A DNA stretch of 64,000 bases from Variovorax sp. S12S4 (GTDB lineage Bacteria > Pseudomonadota > Gammaproteobacteria > Burkholderiales > Burkholderiaceae_C), in assembly GCF_023195515.1 (NCBI RefSeq), contig NZ_JALPKR020000002.1, forward strand, positions 4,131,001 through 4,195,000. The letters are read 5' to 3'. The notes below the pieces were generated by a model. The model did no database searches. It was not told the origin of the DNA and worked only from the letters and a program-made list of their open reading frames with translations. Of this stretch, positions 9,263-17,872 are shown piece by piece (position 1 is the stretch's first letter; each line of letters begins with the position of its first letter). The translations under genes were made by a program, and so were the position numbers.

Positions 9263-10134
9263 ATGTTGCCGATGGGTGCACCCAAGACCGTTCTTCTCAC
9301 CATTGCCGCGCTGGGCCTTGCAGGCGCGGCGGCGGGCGCGCTGGTGGTGTACGGCGGGCTGTACAACGTGGCCGCCACGGTGCAGCACACGCAGCCTGTG
9401 TATTCGCTGCTCGAAACCGCCATGCACCAGTCGGTCAAGCTGCGGGCCCGCAACATCGAGACGCCGAAGCTCGACGACGAGCTGCTGGTGATGCGCGGCG
9501 CGGCGTGCTTTCGCGACAAGTGCGTTCAGTGCCACGGCGCGCCGGGCGTGGCGCAGGGCGACATCGGAAAGAGCATGCAGCCGCTGCCCGGCCCGCTGGT
9601 GGACGCACGGCACCACTGGAAGCCGCGCGAGCTGTATTGGCTCACCAAGCACGGCATCAAGATGAGCGGCATGCCGGCCTGGGAATACCGGTTGTCGGAG
9701 GAAGAGCTGTGGTCGGTGGTGGCGTTTCTTGCGCGGCTTCCCGATTTGACGCCGCAGCAATATGCCGAAGCCACGCGCTTCGACGCGACCGGCGCGCAGG
9801 GCGCATCAACGGGTTCGGCATGCGGCGCGGCTCCGGATGGCGCATCGGTTCGCGTGGGCGATGCCGACCGCGGCAAGCGGGCGCTTCACCAGTACGCCTG
9901 CAGCGCCTGCCACACCATTCCGGGCGTCACCAGCTCGTCTCCACACGTCGGCCCGCCGCTCGCGGGAATAGGGGGCGCACCCTCATTGCCGGAAAGCTGG
10001 CCAACACGCCCGACAACATGGTGCGCTGGCTGCGGCATACAAAAGAGGTCGATCCGCTGACGGCCATGCCGGAACTGGGCGTGACCGAGCAGGACGCGCG
10101 CGACATCGCAGCGTACCTTGCAACCTTGCGCTGA
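9263..10134 (+). CDS. Membrane-anchored dihaem cytochrome c (one-base frame break at 9971-9975)
   Basis: The protein has an N-terminal membrane anchor (TVLLTIAALGLAGAAAGALV) and two cytochrome c domains, with haem sites CVQCH and CSACH. The frame breaks in the run of five G at 9971-9975. Adding one G restores PPLAGIGGRTLIAGKLANTP and the conserved ending PELGVTEQDARDIAAYL to the stop at 10134, giving about 290 residues. Either ATG at 9263 or 9272 could start it; no strong ribosome site is visible. It is divergent from the oxidase operon and is a likely electron donor to it. I read the break as a likely sequencing error. Confidence 0.82.
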
Positions 10135-10148
10135 GGGCGGCTGCCAGG

Positions 10149-10412
10149 CTAGAACTTCGCGGCAGTGCGTTCGTCGTCGACAGTGGCAATGCGCAACCGA
10201 GCGCGCTCGTGCTTGATGACGAGCTCGGCGCATCGCTCCTGCATGGAGGCATCGGCCGGCGGTTGTTCCCTGCAGTCCACAAGGAGCTGCGACTCGTCGA
10301 AGTCCAGCCCATGAAGAACCTCCTGGCCATGCGAATTGATGGCCAGGAGATTTTCGGCGGACAGCTGCGTGCGCAGGGTCTCGGAAATGGCGAGCGTTTG
10401 CACGGGCTTCAC
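10149..10412 (-). CDS. Hypothetical protein (87 aa)
   Basis: An 87-residue soluble protein with a GTG start and no recognised domain. It contains segments LSAENLLAINSHGQEVL and ELVIKHERARLRIATVDDE, which look like ordinary globular sequence. It lies 51 bases downstream of the small secreted protein gene on the same strand and may be transcribed with it. No strong ribosome site is visible. The call rests on reading-frame length and placement only. Confidence 0.45.
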   Translation of the reverse strand: MKPVQTLAISETLRTQLSAENLLAINSHGQEVLHGLDFDESQLLVDCREQPPADASMQERCAELVIKHERARLRIATVDDERTAAKF

Positions 10413-10463
10413 CGCTTCGTCGTCCCGGCGCAGGCTTGTGGAATGACTCCCGTCACTTGGGTG

Positions 10464-10895
10464 TCACTTCTTCATGGCCTTGATCTCGGCCTTGCCCTTT
10501 TCCTGGTCGGCCTTGGCTTGCTTCACGCAAGCGTCCTTGGCGTCGCCCTTCTGGTCGTCGCACTTTTCCTTGGCAACCTCATAAGCTACTTCCACCTTGG
10601 CTTCGGCCACCTTGCGGGCATTGCCGTCGCTGGGCTTCTGCTTCTGGTCGAGTTCGGCCTTGGCAATCTTTTCCTTGCCCTTGGCTTGTTCCATGCAGAC
10701 GTCCTTGGCGTTGTCCTTCATGGCGTCGCAGGCCGCCTTGTCGGCCTTGTAGTCGGCCGAGATCTTGTCGCGGGCCGCCTTGAATTCGGCCATGGCCGGA
10801 TCGGTTGCCGCCGAGGGGGTCGTGTTCACCTGCGCGTGCACCTGGACCATTCCAAGGCACGATGCCGCGGCGCAAATCACTAACAGCTTCTTCAT
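10464..10895 (-). CDS. Small secreted Lys/Ala/Glu-rich protein, paralogue A
   Basis: A 143-residue protein with a signal peptide (MKKLLVICAAASCLGMVQVHAQ) and a mature part of charged helices. Four cysteines are paired in spacing: ACDAMKDNAKDVC and KCDDQKGDAKDAC, two similar C-x10/11-C modules separated by about 50 residues, so each module may close a disulfide-bonded helical hairpin. The protein is homologous to the divergent gene at 11146 (shared AELD...PSD.AR..AE.KV.V.YEVAKEKC). A good GGAG-type ribosome site precedes the ATG at 10895. The function is unknown; the periplasm is the likely location. Confidence 0.78.
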   Translation of the reverse strand: MKKLLVICAAASCLGMVQVHAQVNTTPSAATDPAMAEFKAARDKISADYKADKAACDAMKDNAKDVCMEQAKGKEKIAKAELDQKQKPSDGNARKVAEAKVEVAYEVAKEKCDDQKGDAKDACVKQAKADQEKGKAEIKAMKK

Positions 10896-11145
10896 GATGA
10901 TCTCCTTGACGCCGGTGGTTGTTCTGCAAGAAAGGATTCGGCGTCTGAAATCAATATAGAAGTCGCCCGAGCCGCACCGGTAGGACGCGTCGCGAAGCAT
11001 CCGTAAGCACATGCTGACGCTCCCCGGGGGAATTGCCGAGGGTGCTGCGCGTCGGCGGCGCCCCCGGGAGGCTTGGGCGCACGTCCTACCGGCCGGGCCG
11101 ATGCGGCGCCCACACTGGCTGAACGCGAACGTACAGGAGATTGCC

Positions 11146-11589
11146 ATGCAAACCATGCAACACGAGCTTTACGCGTTGTTCGCTGCCGCACTGCTGTGGG
11201 TTGTCGCAGCCGCGGCAAGTGCGCAAGACACCCGGCCGCACCCGGCCGAGATCGATCCGGCCATGGTCGAATACGGCGCCGCGCGCGAACGCATCGGCGC
11301 CAACCTCAAGGCGGCGCTGGGCCAGTGCGAAACCCAGGCCGAACCCGCACGAACCGTCTGCATCAAGGAAGCCCAGGGCCGCGAGAAGATCGCGACGGCC
11401 GAGCTCGACCATCAGCGCAGCCCCAGCGATGCGAGTGCCCGCCGCCTTGCCGAAACCAGAGTGGCGGTGAACTACGAGGTGGCCAGGGAGAAGTGCAACC
11501 AGCGTCAGGGCGGCGACAAGGCCGCATGCCTCTCGCGCGCCAGCGAAGAAGAATCGAAGGCGAGGGCGGGCATCCGGACCGGCGGGTAG
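11146..11589 (+). CDS. Small secreted Ala/Glu/Arg-rich protein, paralogue B
   Basis: A 147-residue protein with a signal peptide (ALFAAALLWVVAAAASAQD) and the same plan as the divergent gene at 10464: DPAMVEYGAARERI matches DPAMAEFKAARDKI, and the paired cysteines recur in QCETQAEPARTVC and KCNQRQGGDKAAC. The paralogue has Arg where the other has Lys, so the two have diverged in charge chemistry. The ATG at 11146 follows a CAGGAGA ribosome site. No function is known to me. Confidence 0.78.
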   Translation: MQTMQHELYALFAAALLWVVAAAASAQDTRPHPAEIDPAMVEYGAARERIGANLKAALGQCETQAEPARTVCIKEAQGREKIATAELDHQRSPSDASARRLAETRVAVNYEVAREKCNQRQGGDKAACLSRASEEESKARAGIRTGG

Positions 11590-11609
11590 TGGGTCAGCGG
11601 CGCAGCGGC

Positions 11610-13391
11610 TCAGGCCGTTGCGCTGGCCCAGTATTCCCGCGCGGCGGCCTTGATGGTGCGCATCGCCTCGGGGTCCCCATGCCAAAGCGCCGAGAGGTAG
11701 GCCTTGGCCTGCGCAAGCGACACATCGGGCGGCAGCGGCGGCACGGCCGCGTCGGTCACCATCTCGAGCAGCATGGGGCGGTCGGCCGAAAAGGCGGCAT
11801 CCCATGCGGGGCCGATCGCTTCGGGCGTGTCGACACGCATGGCGCCCAGGCCGAGCATTTCCGCGAAGCGCGCGTACGGAAAATCAGGCAGCACCTGCGA
11901 GGCTTCGAACTTCGGATCGCCGCCAAGCACGCGCTGCTCCCAGGTCACGAGATTGAGGTCGCGGTTGTTGAGCACCATCACCACCAGGCGCGGGTCGGCC
12001 CAGTCGCGCCACATGCGCGCGAGGGTGATGAGCGCGTTCAGGCCGTTCATCTGCATGGCACCGTCGCCCAGCATGGCAACCACCGCCCGGTCCGGGTGAA
12101 CCAGCTTGGCCGCGATGGCGTAGGGAACGGCGGGCCCCATGGTGGCCAGGCCGCCCGAAAGGCTGGCCTTCATGCCGCGGCGCAGCTTGACATCGCGGGC
12201 ATACCAGTTGGCCGCCGTGCCGCTGTCGCACGTGAGCACCGCCTGTTCGGGCAGCCGCGGGGAGAGCTCCCAGAACACGCGCTGCGGGTTGAGCGGCGAT
12301 GCCTCCACATGGGCGCGTGCCTCGAGCACCCGCCACCATTTGGACACCTCGGCCTCGATGCCGCGGCGCCACGGGCCGTGTTCCTTGTGCTCCAGCAGCG
12401 GCAGCAGGGCGGCAAGCGTGGCGCGGCTGTCTCCGACCAGGCCCAGTTCCGTGGGGTAGCGCAGGCCGATGGCGCGCGGGTCGGTGTCGATCTGCACGCA
12501 GCGCGCGCGGCCCTCGGGCGGCAAAAACTCCGCATACGGAAACGACGAGCCCACCATCAGCAGGGTGTCGCAGTCTTCCATCATTCGCGAGCTCGGCCGC
12601 GTGCCCAGCACGCCGATGGCGCCGGTCACGAAGGGGAGGTCGTCAGGCACCGCGGCCTTGCCGAGCAAGGCCTTGGCAACGCCCGCGCCAAGGCGCTCGG
12701 CCACGTGGATCAATTCGTCGGTAGCGTGCAGGGCACCCGCACCCGCGAGGATCGCGACCTTGCTTCCGGCATTGATGATTTCGGCCGCGCGCTGCAAGGC
12801 GGGCGATTCGGGCACCACCGCGGTGGCCGTGGCGCCGATGCCGCTGTGCACGGTGCCGTGCTCGCGCGGCGGCACCGGCACGGCGGGCAGGTCCTGCACG
12901 TCGTTGGGAAAGATCACGCAGGTTACCGCGCGGCGGTCGCGTGCGATGCGCATCGCGCGGTCGATCAGGTGGCGGGCCTGCTCCGCGCTGGAGGCCATCT
13001 GCACGAACTCGTGCGCCACGTCCTTGAACAGCGAGACAAGGTCCACCTCCTGCTGGTAGTCGCCGCCCAGGGCGCTGCGTTTCTGCTGGCCGACGATGGC
13101 GACCACGGGCTGGTGGTCCAGCTTCGCATCGTAGAGCCCGTTCAGGAGGTGGATTGCGCCGGGCCCCGATGTGGCCAGGCACACACCCACCTCGCCCGAG
13201 AACTTGGCGTGCGCGCAGGCCATGAAGGCGGCAAGCTCCTCATGCCGGCTTTGAACGAATTCGATGGAGCCGTCGGCCCGGTCGAGCGCGCCCATCAGGC
13301 CGTTGATGCCATCGCCGGGGTAGCCATAGATGCGCCGCACGCCCCAGTCGTACAGGCGTTGCACCACGAAATCGCTGACTGTCTGCTTCAT
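11610..13391 (-). CDS. ThDP-dependent enzyme, pyruvate oxidase/acetolactate synthase-like
   Basis: A 593-residue member of the thiamine-diphosphate POX/AHAS family. The catalytic Glu lies in SRHEELAAFMACAHAKF (residues about 50-66). The ThDP/Mg motif is GDGAMQMNGLNALITLARM (starting near 436) and ends at VLNN. The middle domain (INAGSKVAILAGAGAL) is the usual Rossmann-like FAD/structural domain. Pyruvate oxidase (pyruvate to acetate or acetyl phosphate) is the closest guess; oxalyl-CoA or benzoylformate enzymes are less likely. The ATG at 13391 has a GGAG site. It lies near stress-type genes, and such enzymes are often induced in stationary phase. Confidence 0.85.
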   Translation of the reverse strand: MKQTVSDFVVQRLYDWGVRRIYGYPGDGINGLMGALDRADGSIEFVQSRHEELAAFMACAHAKFSGEVGVCLATSGPGAIHLLNGLYDAKLDHQPVVAIVGQQKRSALGGDYQQEVDLVSLFKDVAHEFVQMASSAEQARHLIDRAMRIARDRRAVTCVIFPNDVQDLPAVPVPPREHGTVHSGIGATATAVVPESPALQRAAEIINAGSKVAILAGAGALHATDELIHVAERLGAGVAKALLGKAAVPDDLPFVTGAIGVLGTRPSSRMMEDCDTLLMVGSSFPYAEFLPPEGRARCVQIDTDPRAIGLRYPTELGLVGDSRATLAALLPLLEHKEHGPWRRGIEAEVSKWWRVLEARAHVEASPLNPQRVFWELSPRLPEQAVLTCDSGTAANWYARDVKLRRGMKASLSGGLATMGPAVPYAIAAKLVHPDRAVVAMLGDGAMQMNGLNALITLARMWRDWADPRLVVMVLNNRDLNLVTWEQRVLGGDPKFEASQVLPDFPYARFAEMLGLGAMRVDTPEAIGPAWDAAFSADRPMLLEMVTDAAVPPLPPDVSLAQAKAYLSALWHGDPEAMRTIKAAAREYWASATA

Positions 13392-13450
13392 TGAAACTCC
13401 ATCTGCCGGACGCGCCGGCGTTTGTCGGTTGCTATGGATGCGGTGGGTTG

Positions 13451-13933
13451 CTATCGGTTGCGGATGACGCTGATCTTTCCGTCGGCCTCGAGCAGCGCGA
13501 CCCGGACCAGGCCGAGATCGTCGATGCCGTGTTCCCGCAGCTTGGCCATCAGTTCGTCGACGCTGATGCGCTCCTTGCGCAGCGTGCGGGCCACCAGCCG
13601 TCCGTGGCGCACCAGCGGCTCGGGCGGGGGAGCCAGCACCCTTGCCACCCACGCGTAGCGGTAGCCGAGCAGGTCGAGCAGGTAGTTCCATCCGATCAAT
13701 GTGGCCAGCAGCGTCACACCGTTGGTGACAGACCTGTATTCGCCCTGCATCGCATTGCTCGACGCGTCGGCCACGAGCACGATGAACAGCAGGTCGGCCA
13801 TGCTCATCGAGCCCACGTCGCGTCGCAGCACGAAGCGAAAGACGATCAGGAGAAACCAGTAGATCGCGCTGCCTCGGATCACCATTTCAAGCAGCGGCTG
13901 GTCGGGGGAGAAAAGATCGGACAGGTTCATCAT
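13451..13933 (-). CDS. DUF421 (YetF-like) membrane protein
   Basis: A protein of about 160 residues with two to three N-terminal membrane helices (IYWFLLIVFRFVLRR, MADLLFIVLVADAS, VTLLATLIGWNYLLDLL) and a small soluble C-terminal domain (LRKERISVDELMAKLREHGIDDL ... VRVALLEADGKISVI). This is the DUF421/YetF layout. The role of the family is not settled. The two ATG codons at 13933 and 13930 are both possible starts. It follows the ThDP enzyme gene's promoter side and reads in the same direction. Confidence 0.85.
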   Translation of the reverse strand: MMNLSDLFSPDQPLLEMVIRGSAIYWFLLIVFRFVLRRDVGSMSMADLLFIVLVADASSNAMQGEYRSVTNGVTLLATLIGWNYLLDLLGYRYAWVARVLAPPPEPLVRHGRLVARTLRKERISVDELMAKLREHGIDDLGLVRVALLEADGKISVIRNR

Positions 13934-14171
13934 CGATGCGCCCTTCGGTGGCGAGGGGCGGCCACCACCACCCCATGTTCGGCGGGTGCGGGCGCAGCGG
14001 GTGTCGTGCAATCGGCTTCAGGAGGCGTCGGCGCAATCCCACAGCGGCATGGCGTTGCGCGGCGCTGCGCCGCCGCCAGACTGCTCCCACGCGCAGGTCC
14101 TGCGTCCTCCGACCCACGGCGCAGAGGGCAGGCGCACGATGCAGGGCATCTTCACCCTTCAGGAGAAAGCA

Positions 14172-14486
14172 ATGCCACGAGGTGACAAGTCGTCCTACAC
14201 GGACAAGCAGAAACGCAAGGCCGAGCACATCGAGGAAAGCTACGAGCACCGCGGTGTCGGCAAGGCCGAGGCCGAAAAGCGTGCCTGGGCCACCGTCAAC
14301 GCCGAGACCGGCGGCGGCAAGAAGAGCGGCAGCGGCCGCGGCAAGGCCGAGAACCACGCCCCGTCGCGCAAGGGCGGCCACAAGGGCGGCGCTGCGGCAG
14401 CATCGCGAACCGCCGCCGAACGTTCCGCATCCGCCAAGAAGGCCGCTGCAACGCGCAAGCGCAACGCCGAGCACCGTAGCGGCTGA
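14172..14486 (+). CDS. Basic Lys/Gly/Ala-rich protein, 'plasmid stabilisation'-annotated type
   Basis: A 104-residue strongly basic protein. The N-terminal half (PRGDKSSYTDKQKRKAEHIE, GVGKAEAEKRAWATVN) matches a small family commonly annotated as plasmid stabilisation protein although no such role is shown here. The C-terminal half (SAKKAAATRKRNAEHRSG) is histone-tail-like and could bind nucleic acid. A strong AGGAG site precedes the ATG at 14172. It is followed 25 bases later by the CBS protein gene, probably in one transcript. Confidence 0.75.
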   Translation: MPRGDKSSYTDKQKRKAEHIEESYEHRGVGKAEAEKRAWATVNAETGGGKKSGSGRGKAENHAPSRKGGHKGGAAAASRTAAERSASAKKAAATRKRNAEHRSG

Positions 14487-14511
14487 CCCCAGGCAATCAA
14501 GGAGATCCGCA

Positions 14512-14984
14512 ATGACCCGAGTTTCCGAACGGATGACCCGCGGCGTACGAACCCTTTCGCCCGCCGATTCGGTGGCACTGGCCGCCCAGGCGATGGACGA
14601 GCTGGACATCGGCGCCATTCCGGTGTGCGACGGCCAGCGCCTGCTGGGCATTGTGACCGACCGCGACATCGTGCTGCGCGTGGTGGCGCAGGAGCGCCCC
14701 TGGACACTTCTCTGTCAGAGGTGATGACGAAGGACGTCAAGTGGTGCACCGAAAGCGACAACGTCGAAACGGTGATGAATGAAATGGCCGGCTACCAGGT
14801 GCGCCGAATGCCGGTGGTAGACCGCGACCGGCGGCTCGTGGGCATGCTGTCGCTGGGCGACACGGCCGCCAAGGGCGACATCGGCAAGGCGGGCGATACG
14901 CTCAACATCATTTCGCAGCCGGCCGAGCCGGACCGCTCCAAGCAGTCCGCCGCGAGCGGGCCCAGCGGCGGCGGCGCCTCTTGA
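14512..14984 (+). CDS. Two-CBS-domain protein (one-base frame break at 14697-14700)
   Basis: A paired-CBS protein of about 157 residues. CBS1 is VSERMTRGVRTLSPADSVAL through IPVCDGQRLLGIVTDRDIVL; CBS2 is SEVMTKDVKWCTESDNVE through RMPVVDRDRRLVGMLSLGD. The frame breaks in a run of four C at 14697-14700; adding one C joins them exactly (RPLDTSLSEVM). CBS pairs bind adenine nucleotides and sense energy state; stand-alone forms are common among stress proteins. An AAGGAG site precedes the ATG at 14512. I take the break as a likely sequencing error because both halves are intact. Confidence 0.85.
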
Positions 14985-15003
14985 ACTTCTGACGCCGGCC
15001 CGC

Positions 15004-15618
15004 TCAGCGTTTCGCGGGCAGGCGGATGCGCGGGCCGGGTGTGGTGCGAACCAGCAGCGCTTCTTCCGCCTGGCGCAGAAACCGTTGGTTGCGCTCCGGT
15101 GTTTGCGAAGCAACGCAATCGCGGGGTGCCAGCGCTTCCAGGTCGCGCATGCCCGCATCGGCCAGCGTGGCCCAGATGCATTGGTCGCTGGCCACGCCGG
15201 TCACGATCAGCCGCCTTGCGTTCAGGTAGGCGAGCAGCAACTCGAGCGGGGTCGCGAAGAAGGCGGACTGCTTGGGCTTCAGCACAAAGTAGTCTTTTTC
15301 GCCCGGCAGCAGCGCCGATGTGATTTCGGCGCCGGCCCCGCCGGAGGCCAGCGACATCTCCACCAGTTTCGGAAAGTCGGAGCGCCAGCGTCCGCGGTTG
15401 TCGTTGACGTAGATGGTGGGCGCCCCGGCGCGGGTGCATCGCGCCTTCAGGGCAGCGATGCGTCCAGCAATGGCGTGCGCGCCGGGCAATAATTTTTCCG
15501 CATCCGGAAAATCCCAGCAGCTGATCATGTCGATGATCAGCAGGGCGGTGTGACCGGCGGCGGGCGCGGAGGCGAGGGTGGGGGCGGGGAGGAAGAAGGT
15601 GAGGCCATGGGCCGGCAA
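15004..15618 (-). CDS. Isochorismatase-family cysteine hydrolase
   Basis: A 204-residue member of the isochorismatase-like amidohydrolases. The catalytic triad is visible: Asp in ALLIIDMISCWDF (about residue 30), Lys in VLKPKQSAF (about 113-118) and Cys in GVASDQCIWAT (about 147). Members hydrolyse amide, ether or vinyl-ether bonds of small metabolites; the substrate here is not deducible. It lies convergent to the CBS gene with about 19 bases between them. The ATG at 15618 is reasonable, though a shorter N-terminus is possible. Confidence 0.88.
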   Translation of the reverse strand: MPAHGLTFFLPAPTLASAPAAGHTALLIIDMISCWDFPDAEKLLPGAHAIAGRIAALKARCTRAGAPTIYVNDNRGRWRSDFPKLVEMSLASGGAGAEITSALLPGEKDYFVLKPKQSAFFATPLELLLAYLNARRLIVTGVASDQCIWATLADAGMRDLEALAPRDCVASQTPERNQRFLRQAEEALLVRTTPGPRIRLPAKR

Positions 15619-15868
15619 AACTCCAGTCAGCGGGAAGCCTCACGATTTCCCAAAGCGCATGGCCGAGCCCGTAGGAAAGCTGCGCGTGGCCGCGAAAGTC
15701 GCCGCCGAGTTCTCCGGTGCTTGGGCGGCGCGTAGGAGGCCTCTTTCACAACGACGCGCGTTATCCCGCTGCGCCGGATCGCAAGGTGTTCGACCATGGG
15801 CGGGAGCTGTCGACATGCACGGTTTGCTTCCGTGCGCCCCCGCCAATCGTTCACAAGGAGTTATTCCG

Positions 15869-16684
15869 ATGAACACTTCCCCGATGAGCACTTCCGCTTT
15901 CACGCGGCCCTTCGCCATCGTGACCGGCGCTTCGTCCGGCATAGGGCTGGAACTGGCGCGCTGCTGCGCCAATGAGGGTTTCGATCTGCTGATTGCGGCC
16001 GATGAGCCCGAGATCGAGGACGCCGCGGTTCAACTGCGCCGCCTGGGCGTGGAGGTGCAGCCCGTGCTTGCCGATCTTTCCACCACCGACGGGGTCGACC
16101 GCCTGCTGGCGGCGGCTGGGCAGCGTCCGGTCAATGCGTTGCTCGCCAATGCCGGGCGAGGGCTCGGCCATGCCTTTCTCGACCAGAACTTTGCCGACGC
16201 GCGGCACGTGCTCGACACCAACATCACCGGCACGCTGTACCTGATTCATGCCATAGGCGGCGGGATGCGCGCGCGCGGGCAGGGGCGCATTCTCATCACC
16301 GGCTCCATTGCGGGCTTCATGCCCGGCAGCTTCCAGGCGGTTTACAACGGCACCAAGGCCTTCCTGGACTCGTTCTCCTTTGCGCTGCGCGAAGAGCTGA
16401 AGGACAGCGGCGTGACGGTGAGCTGCCTGATGCCCGGGCCGACCGACACCGAGTTTTTCGACCGTGCCGACATGCTCGACACCAAGGTGGGCCAGGACGA
16501 CAAGAAGGCCGACCCGTCCAAGGTGGCGAAGATCGGCTTCGAAGCGATGATGAACGGCGAAGGCGACGTGGTCGCGGGCTGGAAGAACAAGCTCCAGGTC
16601 GCGGTTGCCAACGTCACGCCATCGGCGTTGCTGGCCAAGCAGCACCGCAGGATGGCCGAACCCGGAACGGCGGACCCACGCTAG
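15869..16684 (+). CDS. Short-chain dehydrogenase/reductase
   Basis: A 271-residue classical SDR. The cofactor motif is VTGASSGIGLELA (TGxxxGxG, residues about 18-30), the NAG motif appears as LANAGRG, and the active site is Ser in ITGSIAGFMPGSF with Tyr-x3-Lys in YNGTKAF. Proline-Gly after it (CLMPGPTDTEFF) is typical. NAD(P)H-linked oxidoreduction of an unknown alcohol or carbonyl is expected. The ATG at 15869 has an AAGGAG site. The next gene starts 16 bases after its stop, so the two may be one transcript. Confidence 0.9.
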   Translation: MNTSPMSTSAFTRPFAIVTGASSGIGLELARCCANEGFDLLIAADEPEIEDAAVQLRRLGVEVQPVLADLSTTDGVDRLLAAAGQRPVNALLANAGRGLGHAFLDQNFADARHVLDTNITGTLYLIHAIGGGMRARGQGRILITGSIAGFMPGSFQAVYNGTKAFLDSFSFALREELKDSGVTVSCLMPGPTDTEFFDRADMLDTKVGQDDKKADPSKVAKIGFEAMMNGEGDVVAGWKNKLQVAVANVTPSALLAKQHRRMAEPGTADPR

Positions 16685-16700
16685 GCCGGGAGCGCAAGCC

Positions 16701-17872
16701 ATGGACACTTCTTTCAGCTCGGGAGTCGCCCTCGTGGACACCGTCCTCAAGAGCACCGGCGGCAGCGTGGTGGTGTGGAGCGCCGATCCGCAGGCCTACG
16801 GCAGCGAACACGAACGCGCCACGCGCAGCAACTTCGCCCAGCGCCTTGCGGCGCTGAAGCAGTTTCGCTTTGCCGGCGAATACGACGCCTCGCGCGCGCA
16901 CGAGAACACGCCGTTGTACTTCGTGCCGAGCGACACCGTGCCCAGCACGCAGCAGGCGCGGTCGCTCGGCATCTCGACGCTGCACGACCTGTTCGGGGGC
17001 GTGGTTCCATACCCTTTCGTGGCCACCAAGGCCATCACGCATCCGCTGGTCGGACGGGCGGCCGCCTGCCCTGAAGGGTGGGCGCCCGGATTTGCGGCCG
17101 ACATCTCGCATGCAGCGCTCGACGGGTTCTCGGCCTTCTCTGCCGAGGATGCGCGATGGGCCGGGCGCCGCCTGCTCGAGAACGGCCCGGTGCGGGTGAA
17201 GCCGGTATGCGCCACCGGCGGACGGGGGCAGACGATGGTCACCGGCGCCGATGCGCTGGACCGCAGCCTGGCCGCCATGGACGAGAGCGAGATCGCGCTG
17301 CACGGCGTGGTGATCGAAGAGAACCTCGAGCGGCCCGACACCTTCAGCGTGGGGCAGGTGATGGTCGACCACATGATCGTGAGCTATTTCGGCCGCCAGC
17401 GCATGACGACCGACAACGCAGGCCAGAGCGTGTACGGCGGTTCCGACCTGACGCTGGTGCGCGGCAACTTCGACGCGCTGCTTGCCAAGACCAGCCCCAG
17501 CCCGGCGCTGTGCCTGGCCATCGAGCAGGCGCGGCGCTACCACCAGGCGGTGATCGACTGCTTTCCCGGCTTTCTTGCGTCGCGCGTGAACTACGACGTG
17601 GCGCAGGGCGTGGGCGCCGGGGGCGCGTGGCGCTCGGGTGTGCTGGAGCAGTCGTGGCGGGTGGGGGCGCAACCGGCGCCGAGATGATGGCGCTCGAGAG
17701 CTTCTGGCGCGACCCGGCGCTGGAGCGCCTGCGCGTCTCGTGCTTTGAGGCGTATGGCGCGGCGGCGTCCATTCCTTCGGATGCGGCGGTGCACTATCGT
17801 GGCATCGACAGCCAGATCGGCGCCCTGACCAAGTACGCATTGATCCAACCGTATGCCAGCGACACGACATAA
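16701..17872 (+). CDS. DUF3182 family protein (one-base frame break at 17663-17667)
   Basis: A protein of about 390 residues recognised as DUF3182. The segment VRVKPVCATGGRGQTMV resembles the glycine-rich nucleotide loop of ATP-grasp enzymes, and VVIEENLERPDTFSVGQVMV fits a later strand of that fold; this is inference. The frame stops early at 17687 because of a run of five G at 17663-17667. Adding one G restores WRVGGATGAEMMALESFW and a C-terminus ending at 17872, which then overlaps the hydrolase start by 20 bases, as expected for a coupled pair. Confidence 0.78.

Noticed and set aside
9971..9975. Phase variation as the cause of the G-run frame breaks.
   Set aside because: The runs are short (4-7), occur in housekeeping-type genes across the window, and show the same single-base pattern, which fits sequencing or assembly error better.
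11073..13394. A 773-codon open frame opposite the ThDP enzyme and similar very long frames (for example 5845-7251 and 21031-23391).
   Set aside because: They lie exactly opposite strong genes, have no recognisable domains and are rich in Arg, His and Gly as expected for antisense frames in high-GC DNA.
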